Origin: Catenovulum agarivorans DS-2 | Lineage (GTDB): Bacteria > Pseudomonadota > Gammaproteobacteria > Enterobacterales > Alteromonadaceae | Direction: 5' to 3' | Assembly: GCF_000568405.1 (NCBI RefSeq) | Contig: NZ_ARZY01000028.1 | Coordinates: 1-63,292, forward strand | Length of the DNA: 63,292 nucleotides | Shown here: in pieces, positions 46,751 through 56,442 of the stretch | How the letters are laid out: the number at the start of each line of letters is the position of its first letter | How positions within the stretch are numbered: position 1 is the first letter of the stretch | Translations under genes and position numbers: made by a program | The notes under the pieces: model-generated | Told to the model about the DNA's origin: nothing | The model's input: the letters and a program-made list of their open reading frames with translations, nothing else | Databases searched by the model: none

Positions 46751-47542
46751 CTAAGGTAATGCACAACCTTTGTCATCAACCGTGCTACCAGAAATTGTCG
46801 CTGCACATTTGTCATCAAAATTGGCAACGCCGTCTTGATCTTCATCACCCCAAGCATCTAGATCCAAATATCGGATAGAAAATGCTGCCAACGCCAGATA
46901 GGTATCAAAACTGGCAATTGCATTGGTTTGCATGCCTGTTTTATAAACATCTTCTTGTGCGGTATAAACAATCGAGAATTTATAAGCCGTATTGGCACCT
47001 GCTATTGCATAAACATCTAATGCAGTAGCAATTTTTTCATCTTGGTTGTGAATATCAATTGCACGTTTACCAACTGCTTTGTGTTCAATTTCAGCAAAGT
47101 AGTAATCAATTTGATAGGTTGAGCCCGGATTAAGCGCAATTTCGCCAATAAAGTTGTCGTTTTGTAAACCGAGCCAACCAGCATTAGTTTGTTGTTTCTG
47201 GTATAAAACATCATCTTCAGTGCCTGATTGAATATAACTATTGCCGGATGCGCCACTGTCAGTTACTTTTTCCCAACCTGTTGGTAGCTCAAGCGATTCA
47301 AATTCAATTACGGCCAATCCATCTACTTCTTGAAAAACCTTTTTTGCATTTGGATCTGGGGTTGGCTCAGGTGTCGGCGTGGGTTCTGGCTCAGGAGTTG
47401 GCTCTGGTGCTGGCGTTTCAATTTGTTAGCCAACTTTTTCTAAATCACTATTAGTTTCCGAGCCTGAACCACAAGCTGACAGTGCCAGCAGGGCTGCGGC
47501 CATACTAGCTAATTTTAAACATTCTATTTTACTAAGCTGCAT
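46751..47542 (-). pseudogene. Carbohydrate-binding lipoprotein with an in-frame stop
   Basis: Reading from the ATG at 47542 gives a lipoprotein signal (LLALSACGSGS), then at codon 39 a TAA (plus-strand 47426-47428) interrupts the frame. The frame continues open: a Pro/Glu/Thr linker (PEPTPEPEPTPTPEPTP), a beta-sandwich about 150 residues long (VIEFESLELPTGW to FSIRYLDLD) like a carbohydrate-binding module, and a thrombospondin type 3-like end (DEDQDGVANFDDKC). Only one base change (for example CAA to TAA) would explain it, and codon use does not decay afterwards, so the loss is recent or the base is a sequencing error. The terminator and neighbouring GH16 gene are intact. Confidence 0.75.
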
Positions 47543-47600
47543 TGTAATTTCCTTGTTGTTTTGTTGTGTATTCAATTTTTAAACTTTTAGCCAATGCCTA

Positions 47601-48506
47601 TTATTGAATTCCATTGCCTATAAATTGTTTAAACTTTTCTGGACTGCCATTTTCATCACCCAATAACAGATAGAAAACCATGCCAGCATCTGAACAATCT
47701 GCCACGCCTTTTGGGTGTTGTCGCATACGCTTATAAATCCATGCAACACTTGGATCTGAGTGGTTTTTCATCCAATCCCACACTGACCAATCATGCTTAG
47801 AATTCCACAATAAATTGGCATCCCATTCGCCGTTTTGGTCTTTAATTCTTTTGTATTTGAGCCTATTGCCACTTAACTCGATAGCTTGGCTAAGTGTGTG
47901 ATGAACCTTGTGCTGCGGGACTGGTTTTTTGTCGAATTTGGGATCACCGCGGCGCAGATGGTTATCGTTATAACCGCTATGAGAAAGCACATATACATGG
48001 TTTAAACTTTCAGCTTTGCCTTGCAATAGCACTTGTTTAACCACACGGTAGAAAAACTCACTTGGTCCCATATGAATGTAATAAAGTGGGTTGTTTTCAG
48101 TAGAAATAGCAATTTGTTTTACTAAGCTGGATAATGCTTGTTGATACTGCTCGGTTACATCAAAAAAGCGTGTTTGATCAAATTGCCAATAATTAATTGC
48201 GCCTTGAACCCCAACTTCCATTTGATTGATAGCGCTGGTGTGTGCTGGCGAGTCAATAAAGTTGTTGTAAGAAAAGTGCACTAAACGGTCTTGTAAATTT
48301 AACTTAGCAATTATGGCCAATGCTGCAGGTGTCGCGCCCCAATCGTCTGGATCTGCCGTTGTCCAATAATGTTGTACATCAGGTTGGTTATTTCCGTCAG
48401 CGCTAATGGCAATGCGATTATTGTTATATTGCCAGTTGCTGGCATGAACCAAATGAATGCTAAAAATAAAACTTAGTAAGGCAAAAACAAACTTTTTAAC
48501 TGACAT
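47601..48506 (-). CDS. Exported single-domain nucleoside-hydrolase-like protein
   Basis: 301 residues from the ATG at 48506 (a TTG five codons earlier is the alternative), with a signal peptide ending VHA-SN. The Asp-rich site appears as SADGNNQPD followed by ADPDDWGATPAALAI, and the end CSDAGMVFYLLLGD matches the end of the second domain of the 723-residue protein at 16.3 kb. The fold is nucleoside-hydrolase-like by these Asp motifs. Export and gene context argue against nucleoside salvage and for a polysaccharide-related role. Upstream of a carbohydrate-binding lipoprotein and a GH16 gene on the same strand. Confidence 0.6.
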   Translation of the reverse strand: MSVKKFVFALLSFIFSIHLVHASNWQYNNNRIAISADGNNQPDVQHYWTTADPDDWGATPAALAIIAKLNLQDRLVHFSYNNFIDSPAHTSAINQMEVGVQGAINYWQFDQTRFFDVTEQYQQALSSLVKQIAISTENNPLYYIHMGPSEFFYRVVKQVLLQGKAESLNHVYVLSHSGYNDNHLRRGDPKFDKKPVPQHKVHHTLSQAIELSGNRLKYKRIKDQNGEWDANLLWNSKHDWSVWDWMKNHSDPSVAWIYKRMRQHPKGVADCSDAGMVFYLLLGDENGSPEKFKQFIGNGIQ

Positions 48507-48614
48507 ATCAGTAATACTCAAATTAACAAATAACTAACGGAAATTTATCCATTCAAGTAACAAACTGTCTAGGTAACCAAGCGAATTATCAGGTATGATA
48601 CTGTTAATTTATTT

Positions 48615-49769
48615 ATGAAACGTCCAGATTTAATCAGCAATATGGATAAATTAATGACCTTGCCTGTATCAAAAGAAGTTTTGCTCAATCAACTAAAAAA
48701 TATTAATAAAAGCAATGTATTAGGCCGTTCGTCTAATCAGTCAAAGCTATTAGCGTTTTTAGTAAATAATGAAATCAACAAAATTGAACAAGGGTCAGAT
48801 AAACTTTCTCCACCAAAAGAAATTGAAGTCGCCATTGAGGTATTTGGTAAGTCGGCTGATTTTAACGTTGCTGAAGATGCATCGGTGCGTGTACAAATTT
48901 CACGGCTTAGAAAAAAGCTAGATGACTATTATCGAAATCAAGGCGCAAACGAACCAGTTCAGTTATCTATCCCCGTTGGTGAATACCGTATTAATGTGCT
49001 AAACAGAGAGAACGTCAATAGCAAGAAAACTCAGCTAACCAACAAACTTGGCACTAGTGGCATGGCTTGGTTATGTATTGGTGCTCTGATGCTGTCGATA
49101 CTGATTCATGCATTTATTCGATTATCACCAACAAACAACATGAACGCGAACACATCTGCAACCAATAAGATTTGGCAAGATTTTACTTTTGCGCAAACCA
49201 GCAGCCTGATTGTGCTTGGCATTCAGCCAAACCAAGCGAGTAAAAATCAAATATTGGCACTAAAAAATATCCTGTCGCTGGCGGATCATTTTAGATACAC
49301 ACCAATCAAGTTAGCCAGCGAATTAACCACTAAAGAGCTAAAACAGCAAAACATTATTTATATTGGCCACTTTGAAAACTTGGGCTTATTAAATGGCTTT
49401 TTGGCTGGCAAAGGCATAGTGTACCAAGCAGCAAACAACAACTTACTTACACAGCATGCCGCCAAACCATACCCAGCGCCAATCAATACCGAACAACAAT
49501 ACGTCGATTATGGCTTATTTACCAAAATGAAGGGGCCAAGAAACAATAATTTAGTTGTACTCGCGGGTTTTACCGACTCTGCGCTGTTATGGTTAAGTTG
49601 GTTTTTAACCCAGAACCAATTAGAAATCGCCCAAAAAGGACAAACTTTTACCTTACCGGATGGTTTAACCAATGCAGATAACTACCAATTATTATTTAAG
49701 GTACTCAGCATGAATGGAGCAGATTTAGACGCCGAGTTGATATCGGCGTCTGAGTTAAGCAGTCATTAA
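48615..49769 (+). CDS. Membrane-bound winged-helix (ToxR/CadC-like) regulator
   Basis: 384 residues in three parts: a cytoplasmic DNA-binding region (about 25-130) with ASVRVQISRLRKKLDDYY and IPVGEYRINV, typical of winged-helix domains; one transmembrane helix (about 150-169); and a periplasmic domain of ~215 residues that should sense a ligand. One-component regulators of this kind transmit a periplasmic signal directly to DNA. It is divergent from a nucleoside-hydrolase-like gene and faces a beta-helix gene, so it probably controls the galactan-side genes. Confidence 0.8.
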   Translation: MKRPDLISNMDKLMTLPVSKEVLLNQLKNINKSNVLGRSSNQSKLLAFLVNNEINKIEQGSDKLSPPKEIEVAIEVFGKSADFNVAEDASVRVQISRLRKKLDDYYRNQGANEPVQLSIPVGEYRINVLNRENVNSKKTQLTNKLGTSGMAWLCIGALMLSILIHAFIRLSPTNNMNANTSATNKIWQDFTFAQTSSLIVLGIQPNQASKNQILALKNILSLADHFRYTPIKLASELTTKELKQQNIIYIGHFENLGLLNGFLAGKGIVYQAANNNLLTQHAAKPYPAPINTEQQYVDYGLFTKMKGPRNNNLVVLAGFTDSALLWLSWFLTQNQLEIAQKGQTFTLPDGLTNADNYQLLFKVLSMNGADLDAELISASELSSH

Positions 49770-49774
49770 GTAAA

Positions 49775-51379
49775 CTATTCGCCGTCGTTGTTCACCCACA
49801 AATACATAACGTCGTCTACTATACCATCCAGTTTTGGATTACTGGTGCCCATACTTCTGTTCAATTGCCATACATAGTTATTTAGCCATGTGGTATTTTC
49901 ATGTTGTACAACACGGTTAGACTCCAATCCACGCATTAAGAAACCTTGTTTTTCTTCTCTAGCATTAAAGATGTTGTTGTCTTGCCATACATTCCAACGC
50001 GTACCTTGCGCACCTATATTCGTTTCAGTGCCATTTTCTTGGAAACCACCCGCACCTATAGGTGAGTGTTGTTTCAAGTTAATAATGCCAACATTGTTAC
50101 GAATAGTATTGTGGTGTGCTTCTATTTCAGTCCAGATTAAAAATCGATTATCCGCACCAATCACAACATTTTTTTCAACTAAATAACGTGCAGAGTGTGA
50201 ATCTATGTCTATTCCGTCTAGCTTATTGCGAGTAATTAGATTGTTACGAACAAAGGCGACATTGTCAGCTGTATGGCCGCTGCCATGTAAGTGAACGCCT
50301 CTAAAATATGAGTTATCAATAAAGTTATTCTTTATGTCTACACGGAAGGTACCTGAAACATAAATAGCATTGACAGCACCAACAATTGTTACCCCATCAA
50401 CGACAATATCCAACGCATGGTCAAAATGAATACCATTTGTACGAGGGATAACTTGGCCGCCCGAACCTAAAGTACCATCTGCATGCCTAGGTTTTAAATT
50501 AGGATCGTACCGCGCCCAATTGCCTTGAGGGTTTGATTGTGCTGAGCTCATTAATACGTTAATTTTGCCACGCTGAGTACCAAAAAATTTCACATTGCTA
50601 ACACTTGGTTGGTTCTTAAATGAGTCCATTAAAGGTTTGTTTAATTCAACTATATTTTCAGGAACTGCAAAATTTTGTCCCAGTGATGTCCAATCATCTT
50701 CATCTAATTGACCTCGGTCATTTACCCAAGCACTTGCTTTGCGTCTAACAGTAAATACCCCATGCATTTTTGAGCCCTTTGGTGTAAATGCTGCACCGCC
50801 AACATGGGCTGTATCATTCCCTGTATAGGTCAGTTCACCATCAATCCAAATGGTTTTGTTGCTGCCAATAAAAATCGGCTGGTCAATATTCCAATTGCCT
50901 CTAAATACAAAGGTTCGCTCTACGTCGTCTTCTAAATCAGCCCGTGCATTATCCAATTGAACAGGTCCCCAAAGCACAACGATTGGGTTAACACTTCGAT
51001 TCCATTCATTTGGACCGGTAGCAGGTCTATTGGCTAACGCTGCGGCCGTTGTGCTAACAGCTTCCATTTCAGCAATTTGGTAACCGAAAGTTGAGTTGTT
51101 ACCCAAGAAGTATTCGGTCGCATTGATTTCATTCCATGGAACGCCAGCTGCAGTGAAGTTATTACGTACTGTATTGCGTTTATTTTCGCTACCTATATTT
51201 GGAGCGGGCAATGTTCTAACCCAACCGTCTTCAGCTGTGTTAGAACCATTGGTATCGTGGCGATCTGCCAAATCCCAAAACCAATTACCTGTGGCTGTAA
51301 AGGGTTGAGCATGGGCAGTCAGAGTGATACATGATGCTGCGACCAAAGTCGCTGCAATATTTTTTAAGTGTTGTTTCAT
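49775..51379 (-). CDS. Secreted right-handed parallel beta-helix protein
   Basis: 534 residues with a signal peptide (about 1-24, ending AHA-QP). The first ~230 residues are a non-repetitive cap, with WNRSVNPIVVLWGPVQL and FIGSNKTIWIDGELTY. From about 240 on come regular beta-helix coils rich in Asn ladders (FDHALDIVVDGVTIVGAVN, FRVDIKNNFIDNSYFRG, FVRNNLITRNKLDGIDID, VEKNVVIGADNR). This fold is shared by pectate-lyase-like lyases and by GH82/GH28-like hydrolases. I cannot assign a family. Its place between a regulator and carbohydrate-active genes suggests a polysaccharide enzyme. Confidence 0.7.
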   Translation of the reverse strand: MKQHLKNIAATLVAASCITLTAHAQPFTATGNWFWDLADRHDTNGSNTAEDGWVRTLPAPNIGSENKRNTVRNNFTAAGVPWNEINATEYFLGNNSTFGYQIAEMEAVSTTAAALANRPATGPNEWNRSVNPIVVLWGPVQLDNARADLEDDVERTFVFRGNWNIDQPIFIGSNKTIWIDGELTYTGNDTAHVGGAAFTPKGSKMHGVFTVRRKASAWVNDRGQLDEDDWTSLGQNFAVPENIVELNKPLMDSFKNQPSVSNVKFFGTQRGKINVLMSSAQSNPQGNWARYDPNLKPRHADGTLGSGGQVIPRTNGIHFDHALDIVVDGVTIVGAVNAIYVSGTFRVDIKNNFIDNSYFRGVHLHGSGHTADNVAFVRNNLITRNKLDGIDIDSHSARYLVEKNVVIGADNRFLIWTEIEAHHNTIRNNVGIINLKQHSPIGAGGFQENGTETNIGAQGTRWNVWQDNNIFNAREEKQGFLMRGLESNRVVQHENTTWLNNYVWQLNRSMGTSNPKLDGIVDDVMYLWVNNDGE

Positions 51380-51441
51380 TTTAAAATCAACCTATTTTGT
51401 TGTGTGCTATATGTGTTTTATGTTTTAACTTACGTAGAAAT

Positions 51442-53820
51442 TTAATTAGCAGGTCGATTTCGACCAACTAAAAAAATCGTGGTAAATAAAAGCCAGCCAA
51501 ATGCGATACCGCCACCACTGGCTGACTCACTCGAAGGTTCTTCAACTAGGTTTTCTGTCATATCTTTTATGGTGATAGTAAGGCTAGTTGGACTAACCAC
51601 AGTCGCGTTTAGCGCATTTCCTAGGTTAATAACTAAGGTTTCATCACCTTCAACCAACTCATCAGACAAAAGCTCAAAATCTATGCTGGTTGTTTTACCT
51701 TTGGAAATTACAATGTCGGCAAGTGACCAATCGTAGTCAGAGCCAGTCGCGCTGCCCGATAGTGTTAAAGGGATCGTAACCGGGTAATTACTAGCGTAAT
51801 CACTCAACTCAAAGTTGATTTGCAACACCTCTCCTTCATTAGCCGATTGCGGCGCCGACATTTTGACCTCAGGTACTAGACTAGAAGGGTTAACACAATC
51901 CTCACCCGGTAACCCATAACAGCCTAAGCCCGTTGGCCCCAATTTAATTTCCCAATCAATACCTGCGCGCCAATTGGCTTGTAGACCGCCTAGCTCATAC
52001 GCGCCGATATCGGGTTTGCCATCTGTCACGTCTGTAGTGAATAGGTTGATTTCGCGACCTGCATCAACTGGTGCTGAACCTGTTTTTAAACGAAAATCAC
52101 CATTGTCCGCATCAACAAAAGGTTGTTGATTGGCCGTTAAAGTTAGATTGTTTTGTTTATCTGATTGCGGTTCCCACGCATTGTTGTCTGATAAGTTGTT
52201 CCATACTTTTACATTGCTAAACTGGGTGCCTTCTTTATGCCATGCGCCCATCACTGTTTCACCGTTTAACAAGGTGTTGTTGAATATGTTTATATCTTTG
52301 CCGTTCCAGTTAATTTGAATATTCGACCACTCAGTATTCCAAATAACATTGTGGTGTACATCAACGCCAGAGGTGTCATTGTCTAAATAAATGCCCGTTG
52401 CTTTCTTTTTACTGCCACTAGAATAGGCATCGTGAAACCAGTTATGATGAATTGTACTATTGCGCGGGCCACCCAAGGTATAAAACAAGCCACAGTCGTC
52501 AGCAATTAAATTACTATACGAAACATCATTGTAGGCATATTGCGTATTATTATTGACTGATTGAATGGCATCTCGCCCTGCTCGCGTAATGGTATTGCCG
52601 ATAACTTGAGTACCATCACCACCACGTGCGTTGATTATCGCGTCATAATCACCTAAGTAGTTAAAGTCGTGAATATAGTTATTCACAATTTGGGTATTGG
52701 TGCCCGAATCATAAATACCTGAACCGGAGCCAAAACCAATTTCGCTTTTTTCTATGCGGTTGTTTGCGCCCTTAACCATAATGCTTTGGTTGCCTGAATT
52801 AAAGCCACGCACAACACCCAAGGTATAATTGCCGTATAAGCTCTTAACACCATAAATAAGGTTGTTTGAAGCATTATCGGTTAACTCAATTGAACCACCA
52901 AACACAGCTAAATTTTTAATATGAATGTAGTTTCGTCCGGCCAAGTTAATAGCTTTAGTGCGCTTGCGCATGCTTACTTGGCCATCAGTTGGTTTTGCGC
53001 CGCCTGGCAACTGCACAAACAGCTGTTTATTTTTTGAGTCAAAGTACCATTCGTTTTGGTAATCTAGCGCACCTTTTACCCCTTGTAGAAAAAAGTCACC
53101 TTTGTCACCAGGTGCATGAAAGGTTCGGATCCAAGCAGGGTTTTTATCTAAATCAAAATACACTCGGGTAGCAGTGCTATCGGTAATAAAAGCTCGCCAA
53201 GTTGTCCAACCTGAGCCTGGTTTATCACCATAAAAATACAGTGAGCCACCCTCTTGCCAGTTTACCTGTGGGATGCCTGCGCTGTAGTCTAGATAAGCAT
53301 TGTTAATTTGCTCAGGCGCACTACCACCTGTGTTACGCAGCGAATTCTGCGTGAATGGATCGCCGTCTATATTGTTTGGCCAACGAGCCAAGTCCATCGC
53401 AGTTTCACCCTGCATTACAAAGTTTTGCTGACCTAAGTCCCAATCAACATCCGTGACATAAATGTCGCCAGAGTCTAACCGCCAGTTGTTCAGGGCTTGC
53501 ATTGCACTGATCACCACTTTTTCACCTTCAATTGCGGTAAAAGTTATAGGGTTATTTTCACTGCCTGAATGACTAGGTGTTAAAGTTTCTTGATAAACCC
53601 CACCGCCGATATACACAGTATCACCAGCTACAGCCTCACTTGCTGCTTTACTCAATGTTAAATAAGGGGAAGATTGGCTACCGTTGTTACTATCGTTGCC
53701 GGTTTTAGTGACATAAATATCTTTTGCCACCAAGTCGCAAGCAAAAGCCGATAAAGCAATCGCCAACAATGTATTGTGGTATTTTTTTATAGTTGCTTTG
53801 TAGTACATATGTGTGTCCAT
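51442..53820 (-). CDS. Parallel beta-helix enzyme with Calx-beta-like domain and GlyGly-CTERM tail
   Basis: 792 residues, signal peptide about 1-32. IYVTKTGNDSNNGSQSSPY opens the classic beta-helix entry; coils run to about 620 (ADDCGLFYTLGGPRNSTIHH, GIYLDNDTSGVDVHHNV). A Calx-beta-like domain follows (about 655-745; LVEGDETLVINL). The C-terminus is SASGGGIAFGWLL, a hydrophobic run, then GRNRP: a GlyGly-CTERM-type tail processed by rhombosortase and linked to type II secretion. Probably a surface or secreted polysaccharide-degrading enzyme. The family cannot be fixed by eye. The 62-base gap to the next beta-helix gene suggests one operon. Confidence 0.75.
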   Translation of the reverse strand: MDTHMYYKATIKKYHNTLLAIALSAFACDLVAKDIYVTKTGNDSNNGSQSSPYLTLSKAASEAVAGDTVYIGGGVYQETLTPSHSGSENNPITFTAIEGEKVVISAMQALNNWRLDSGDIYVTDVDWDLGQQNFVMQGETAMDLARWPNNIDGDPFTQNSLRNTGGSAPEQINNAYLDYSAGIPQVNWQEGGSLYFYGDKPGSGWTTWRAFITDSTATRVYFDLDKNPAWIRTFHAPGDKGDFFLQGVKGALDYQNEWYFDSKNKQLFVQLPGGAKPTDGQVSMRKRTKAINLAGRNYIHIKNLAVFGGSIELTDNASNNLIYGVKSLYGNYTLGVVRGFNSGNQSIMVKGANNRIEKSEIGFGSGSGIYDSGTNTQIVNNYIHDFNYLGDYDAIINARGGDGTQVIGNTITRAGRDAIQSVNNNTQYAYNDVSYSNLIADDCGLFYTLGGPRNSTIHHNWFHDAYSSGSKKKATGIYLDNDTSGVDVHHNVIWNTEWSNIQINWNGKDINIFNNTLLNGETVMGAWHKEGTQFSNVKVWNNLSDNNAWEPQSDKQNNLTLTANQQPFVDADNGDFRLKTGSAPVDAGREINLFTTDVTDGKPDIGAYELGGLQANWRAGIDWEIKLGPTGLGCYGLPGEDCVNPSSLVPEVKMSAPQSANEGEVLQINFELSDYASNYPVTIPLTLSGSATGSDYDWSLADIVISKGKTTSIDFELLSDELVEGDETLVINLGNALNATVVSPTSLTITIKDMTENLVEEPSSESASGGGIAFGWLLFTTIFLVGRNRPAN

Positions 53821-54015
53821 TTTAGTTTGATGTTATTAAAACAACGCCCAAACAAGTTAAATACAAATATATATTTTTATATATGCACAACAAAATAGTT
53901 CATCACAAAAATAAATTCAATGTTTTTTGTAGATAAAACTTAAAATTTATATTAACGTTTTGATCCAAAAAAAGATTATAGTAAACATTTAACTAATAAC
54001 GAGTGAAAAATAGCT

Positions 54016-56295
54016 ATGCTAAAAACTGCCTTAACTACATTATGTGTGCTAGTCATGTTTGCGACTAAGTTACAAGCTCAGGTCATACCCAATATCGAAG
54101 GTGAGCAAAAAAAGTGGCACAGCATTACCTTTACATTTGATGGTCCACAAACAAGTGAACAAGCAACAGAAAACCCATTCACCCACTATCGCTTCGACAC
54201 TGTTTTTACCCATACTAAAACGCAGAAGCAATATAAGATCCCAGGCTTTTTTGCGGCAGATGGTGATGCTGCAAACTCTAGTGCTACGTCTGGAAATAAG
54301 TGGCGTGTAATATTTACGCCTGACGAAGTTGGCGAATGGACTTATAAGGTTTCATTCCGAAAAGCGCCTTATATGGCAGTATCTGAGTTGGATTTTAGTG
54401 GTTTTTCGGTTGCGCCAATTGACCATTCCTTCGGTAAATTTAACGTTGAAAAAAGCGATAAACGCTACCCTGACTTTCGTCAACGCGGTCGACTGCAATA
54501 TGTAAATAAACCGTACCTGCGTTTTGCCGAAACGGGTGGGTATTTCATAAAGGCAGGTCCAGATTCCCCTGAAAACTTGTTATCTTACAAAGAGTTTGAC
54601 GGCACGTTTCACAACGATGGTTACAAGGATCAATTGATAAAGAGCTGGCAAGCACACGAACGAGATTGGCAAAATGGCGATCCAACTTGGCAAAACGGCA
54701 AAGGTAAAGGCTTAATTGGTGCACTTAACTATATTTCGGCAAAAGGCATGAACTCCATTTCATTTTTGACCTTAAATATAGTAGGTGATGATCAAAATGT
54801 ATTTCCGTATATCGACTACAATACATTTGACCGTTTTGACGTTTCAAAGCTTGAGCAATGGAACATTGTCTTTAGCCACGCTCAAAAGCTCGGTCTTTTT
54901 TTACATTTTAAAACCCAAGAAGCAGAAAACCAGGGGCTACTCGACAATGGGGGTTTAGGCCTACACAGACAAATTTACTACCGTGAATTAATTGCAAGGT
55001 TTGGTCATCATCTCGCGTTAAATTGGAATATGGGTGAAGAAAATGGCAATTGGTATCCAAAACACGAAACCATGCCACAGTCGACAATTCAGCGATTAGC
55101 TATGGCCAAATACTTCCATCAAAATGACCCATACAATCACCACATTGTTATTCACAACGGCAACTTTTTCGACGACTTAACAGGTCAAGATAGCTTCTAC
55201 ACGGGCACAAGTTTACAAACAAGCAGACCAGATTTTAGCTCTGTGCACTATATGGTCAAAAAGATCCGAGAATGGCCAGTGAGTAACGGTCGTCCTTTAG
55301 CTGTGGCAGTAGATGAACCAGGCGATGCTCAATTTGCACTGCAACCAGACCAACACAACCCAAACCATAATGATGCACGAATGAACGGTTTGTGGGGAGC
55401 TTTAACCGCTGGCGCTTGGGGGACTGAATGGTACTTTGGCTACAAGCGCGAACACTCTGATTTAACCGCTGAAGACTGGCGTACTCGCGACAAATTCTGG
55501 ACACAAGCAAAACACGCGCTCGATTTCTTTAACTTGCTTGAACTAGATTACCAAAATGCACGCAATATGGATGAGGTAGGGGAAAATGCTTGGGTACTTG
55601 GTAAACGAGCAGAATATTATATTCTGTACGCCAAAGATGCGTCTAAGCCGTTGTCGATAAAATTGCCTTTTGGCGAAGCTGAATATTCAGTGCGATGGTT
55701 TGATCCAAGAAATGGCGGACAGTTGCAAGCCGGCAGCGTAAAAACCATTCGTGTTAATAAACCGCTGAACTACTACTTTCAAACGGACAAACACAACCTA
55801 GGCACAGCACCAAATAATGCTAATCAAGATTGGGTGATTGTAGTAACACGACAAAAGATTGAACATAAATTATCGGCTATCCAACATTTTACCAATAGAC
55901 AGAATCAAACTGTGCCTTACTACCAACATCAGGGAAGAAATGCACTAGCAATTAATGCAGGCAATGTTGAATACCGTAATAAATATGCCTTTGCAGACTA
56001 CACAGTCACCTCAGAGCATGCAGGTATATATAACTTAACTCTGGTCACTCTGGCCGAAATAGACGGTGAATCAAACTACCAAGTACAATTGAATGGCGAA
56101 AATATTGGACAATTTACCAATCCTGAAACCCTAGTGGACTATCAGGAAATATATTTCAATATAGGTCCTATCGAGCTTAAACCAGGCGATGTGCTAACCA
56201 TAGGCTCGATGGCTGTAACCAATGGAAAAATTCCAGAGAATGACGAAACAGCCTATGCTCGTGGACGTTGGAGCCGCTTATTGTTAGGCTCTTAA
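54016..56295 (+). CDS. DUF5060-type TIM-barrel glycoside hydrolase with a novel C-terminal module
   Basis: 759 residues, signal peptide about 1-21. Residues about 25-140 match DUF5060, a beta-sandwich found before (beta/alpha)8 enzymes. The barrel (about 150-520) has WNMGEENGNW, with Glu341/Glu342 as acid/base candidates, and AVDEPGD, with Glu434 as nucleophile candidate, in the positions expected for clan A. Residues about 630-759 are the module shared with the 723-residue protein at 16.3 kb (VPYY, RNALAI, DGExxY, ARGRW). It precedes GH86 on the same strand, so agar or porphyran oligosaccharides are likely substrates. No characterised family can be named with certainty. Confidence 0.72.
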   Translation: MLKTALTTLCVLVMFATKLQAQVIPNIEGEQKKWHSITFTFDGPQTSEQATENPFTHYRFDTVFTHTKTQKQYKIPGFFAADGDAANSSATSGNKWRVIFTPDEVGEWTYKVSFRKAPYMAVSELDFSGFSVAPIDHSFGKFNVEKSDKRYPDFRQRGRLQYVNKPYLRFAETGGYFIKAGPDSPENLLSYKEFDGTFHNDGYKDQLIKSWQAHERDWQNGDPTWQNGKGKGLIGALNYISAKGMNSISFLTLNIVGDDQNVFPYIDYNTFDRFDVSKLEQWNIVFSHAQKLGLFLHFKTQEAENQGLLDNGGLGLHRQIYYRELIARFGHHLALNWNMGEENGNWYPKHETMPQSTIQRLAMAKYFHQNDPYNHHIVIHNGNFFDDLTGQDSFYTGTSLQTSRPDFSSVHYMVKKIREWPVSNGRPLAVAVDEPGDAQFALQPDQHNPNHNDARMNGLWGALTAGAWGTEWYFGYKREHSDLTAEDWRTRDKFWTQAKHALDFFNLLELDYQNARNMDEVGENAWVLGKRAEYYILYAKDASKPLSIKLPFGEAEYSVRWFDPRNGGQLQAGSVKTIRVNKPLNYYFQTDKHNLGTAPNNANQDWVIVVTRQKIEHKLSAIQHFTNRQNQTVPYYQHQGRNALAINAGNVEYRNKYAFADYTVTSEHAGIYNLTLVTLAEIDGESNYQVQLNGENIGQFTNPETLVDYQEIYFNIGPIELKPGDVLTIGSMAVTNGKIPENDETAYARGRWSRLLLGS

Positions 56296-56442
56296 GCGAC
56301 AAACGCTAGGGGTTTAAAGCGCTTTAAGCCCCTCGCCCCCTAAACCTCACTTTATTAACAACTACTTTACATTACGTATTATCCGTGCAATTATAAATCA
56401 CATACGAACACGAAGATTTATATTTAGATCAGATAATAAGTA

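Noticed and set aside
46751-47317. A separate 188-residue protein starting at 47317
   Set aside because: It would start at a TTG in the middle of a domain; the upstream signal peptide and linker in the same frame show it is the broken end of a longer lipoprotein.
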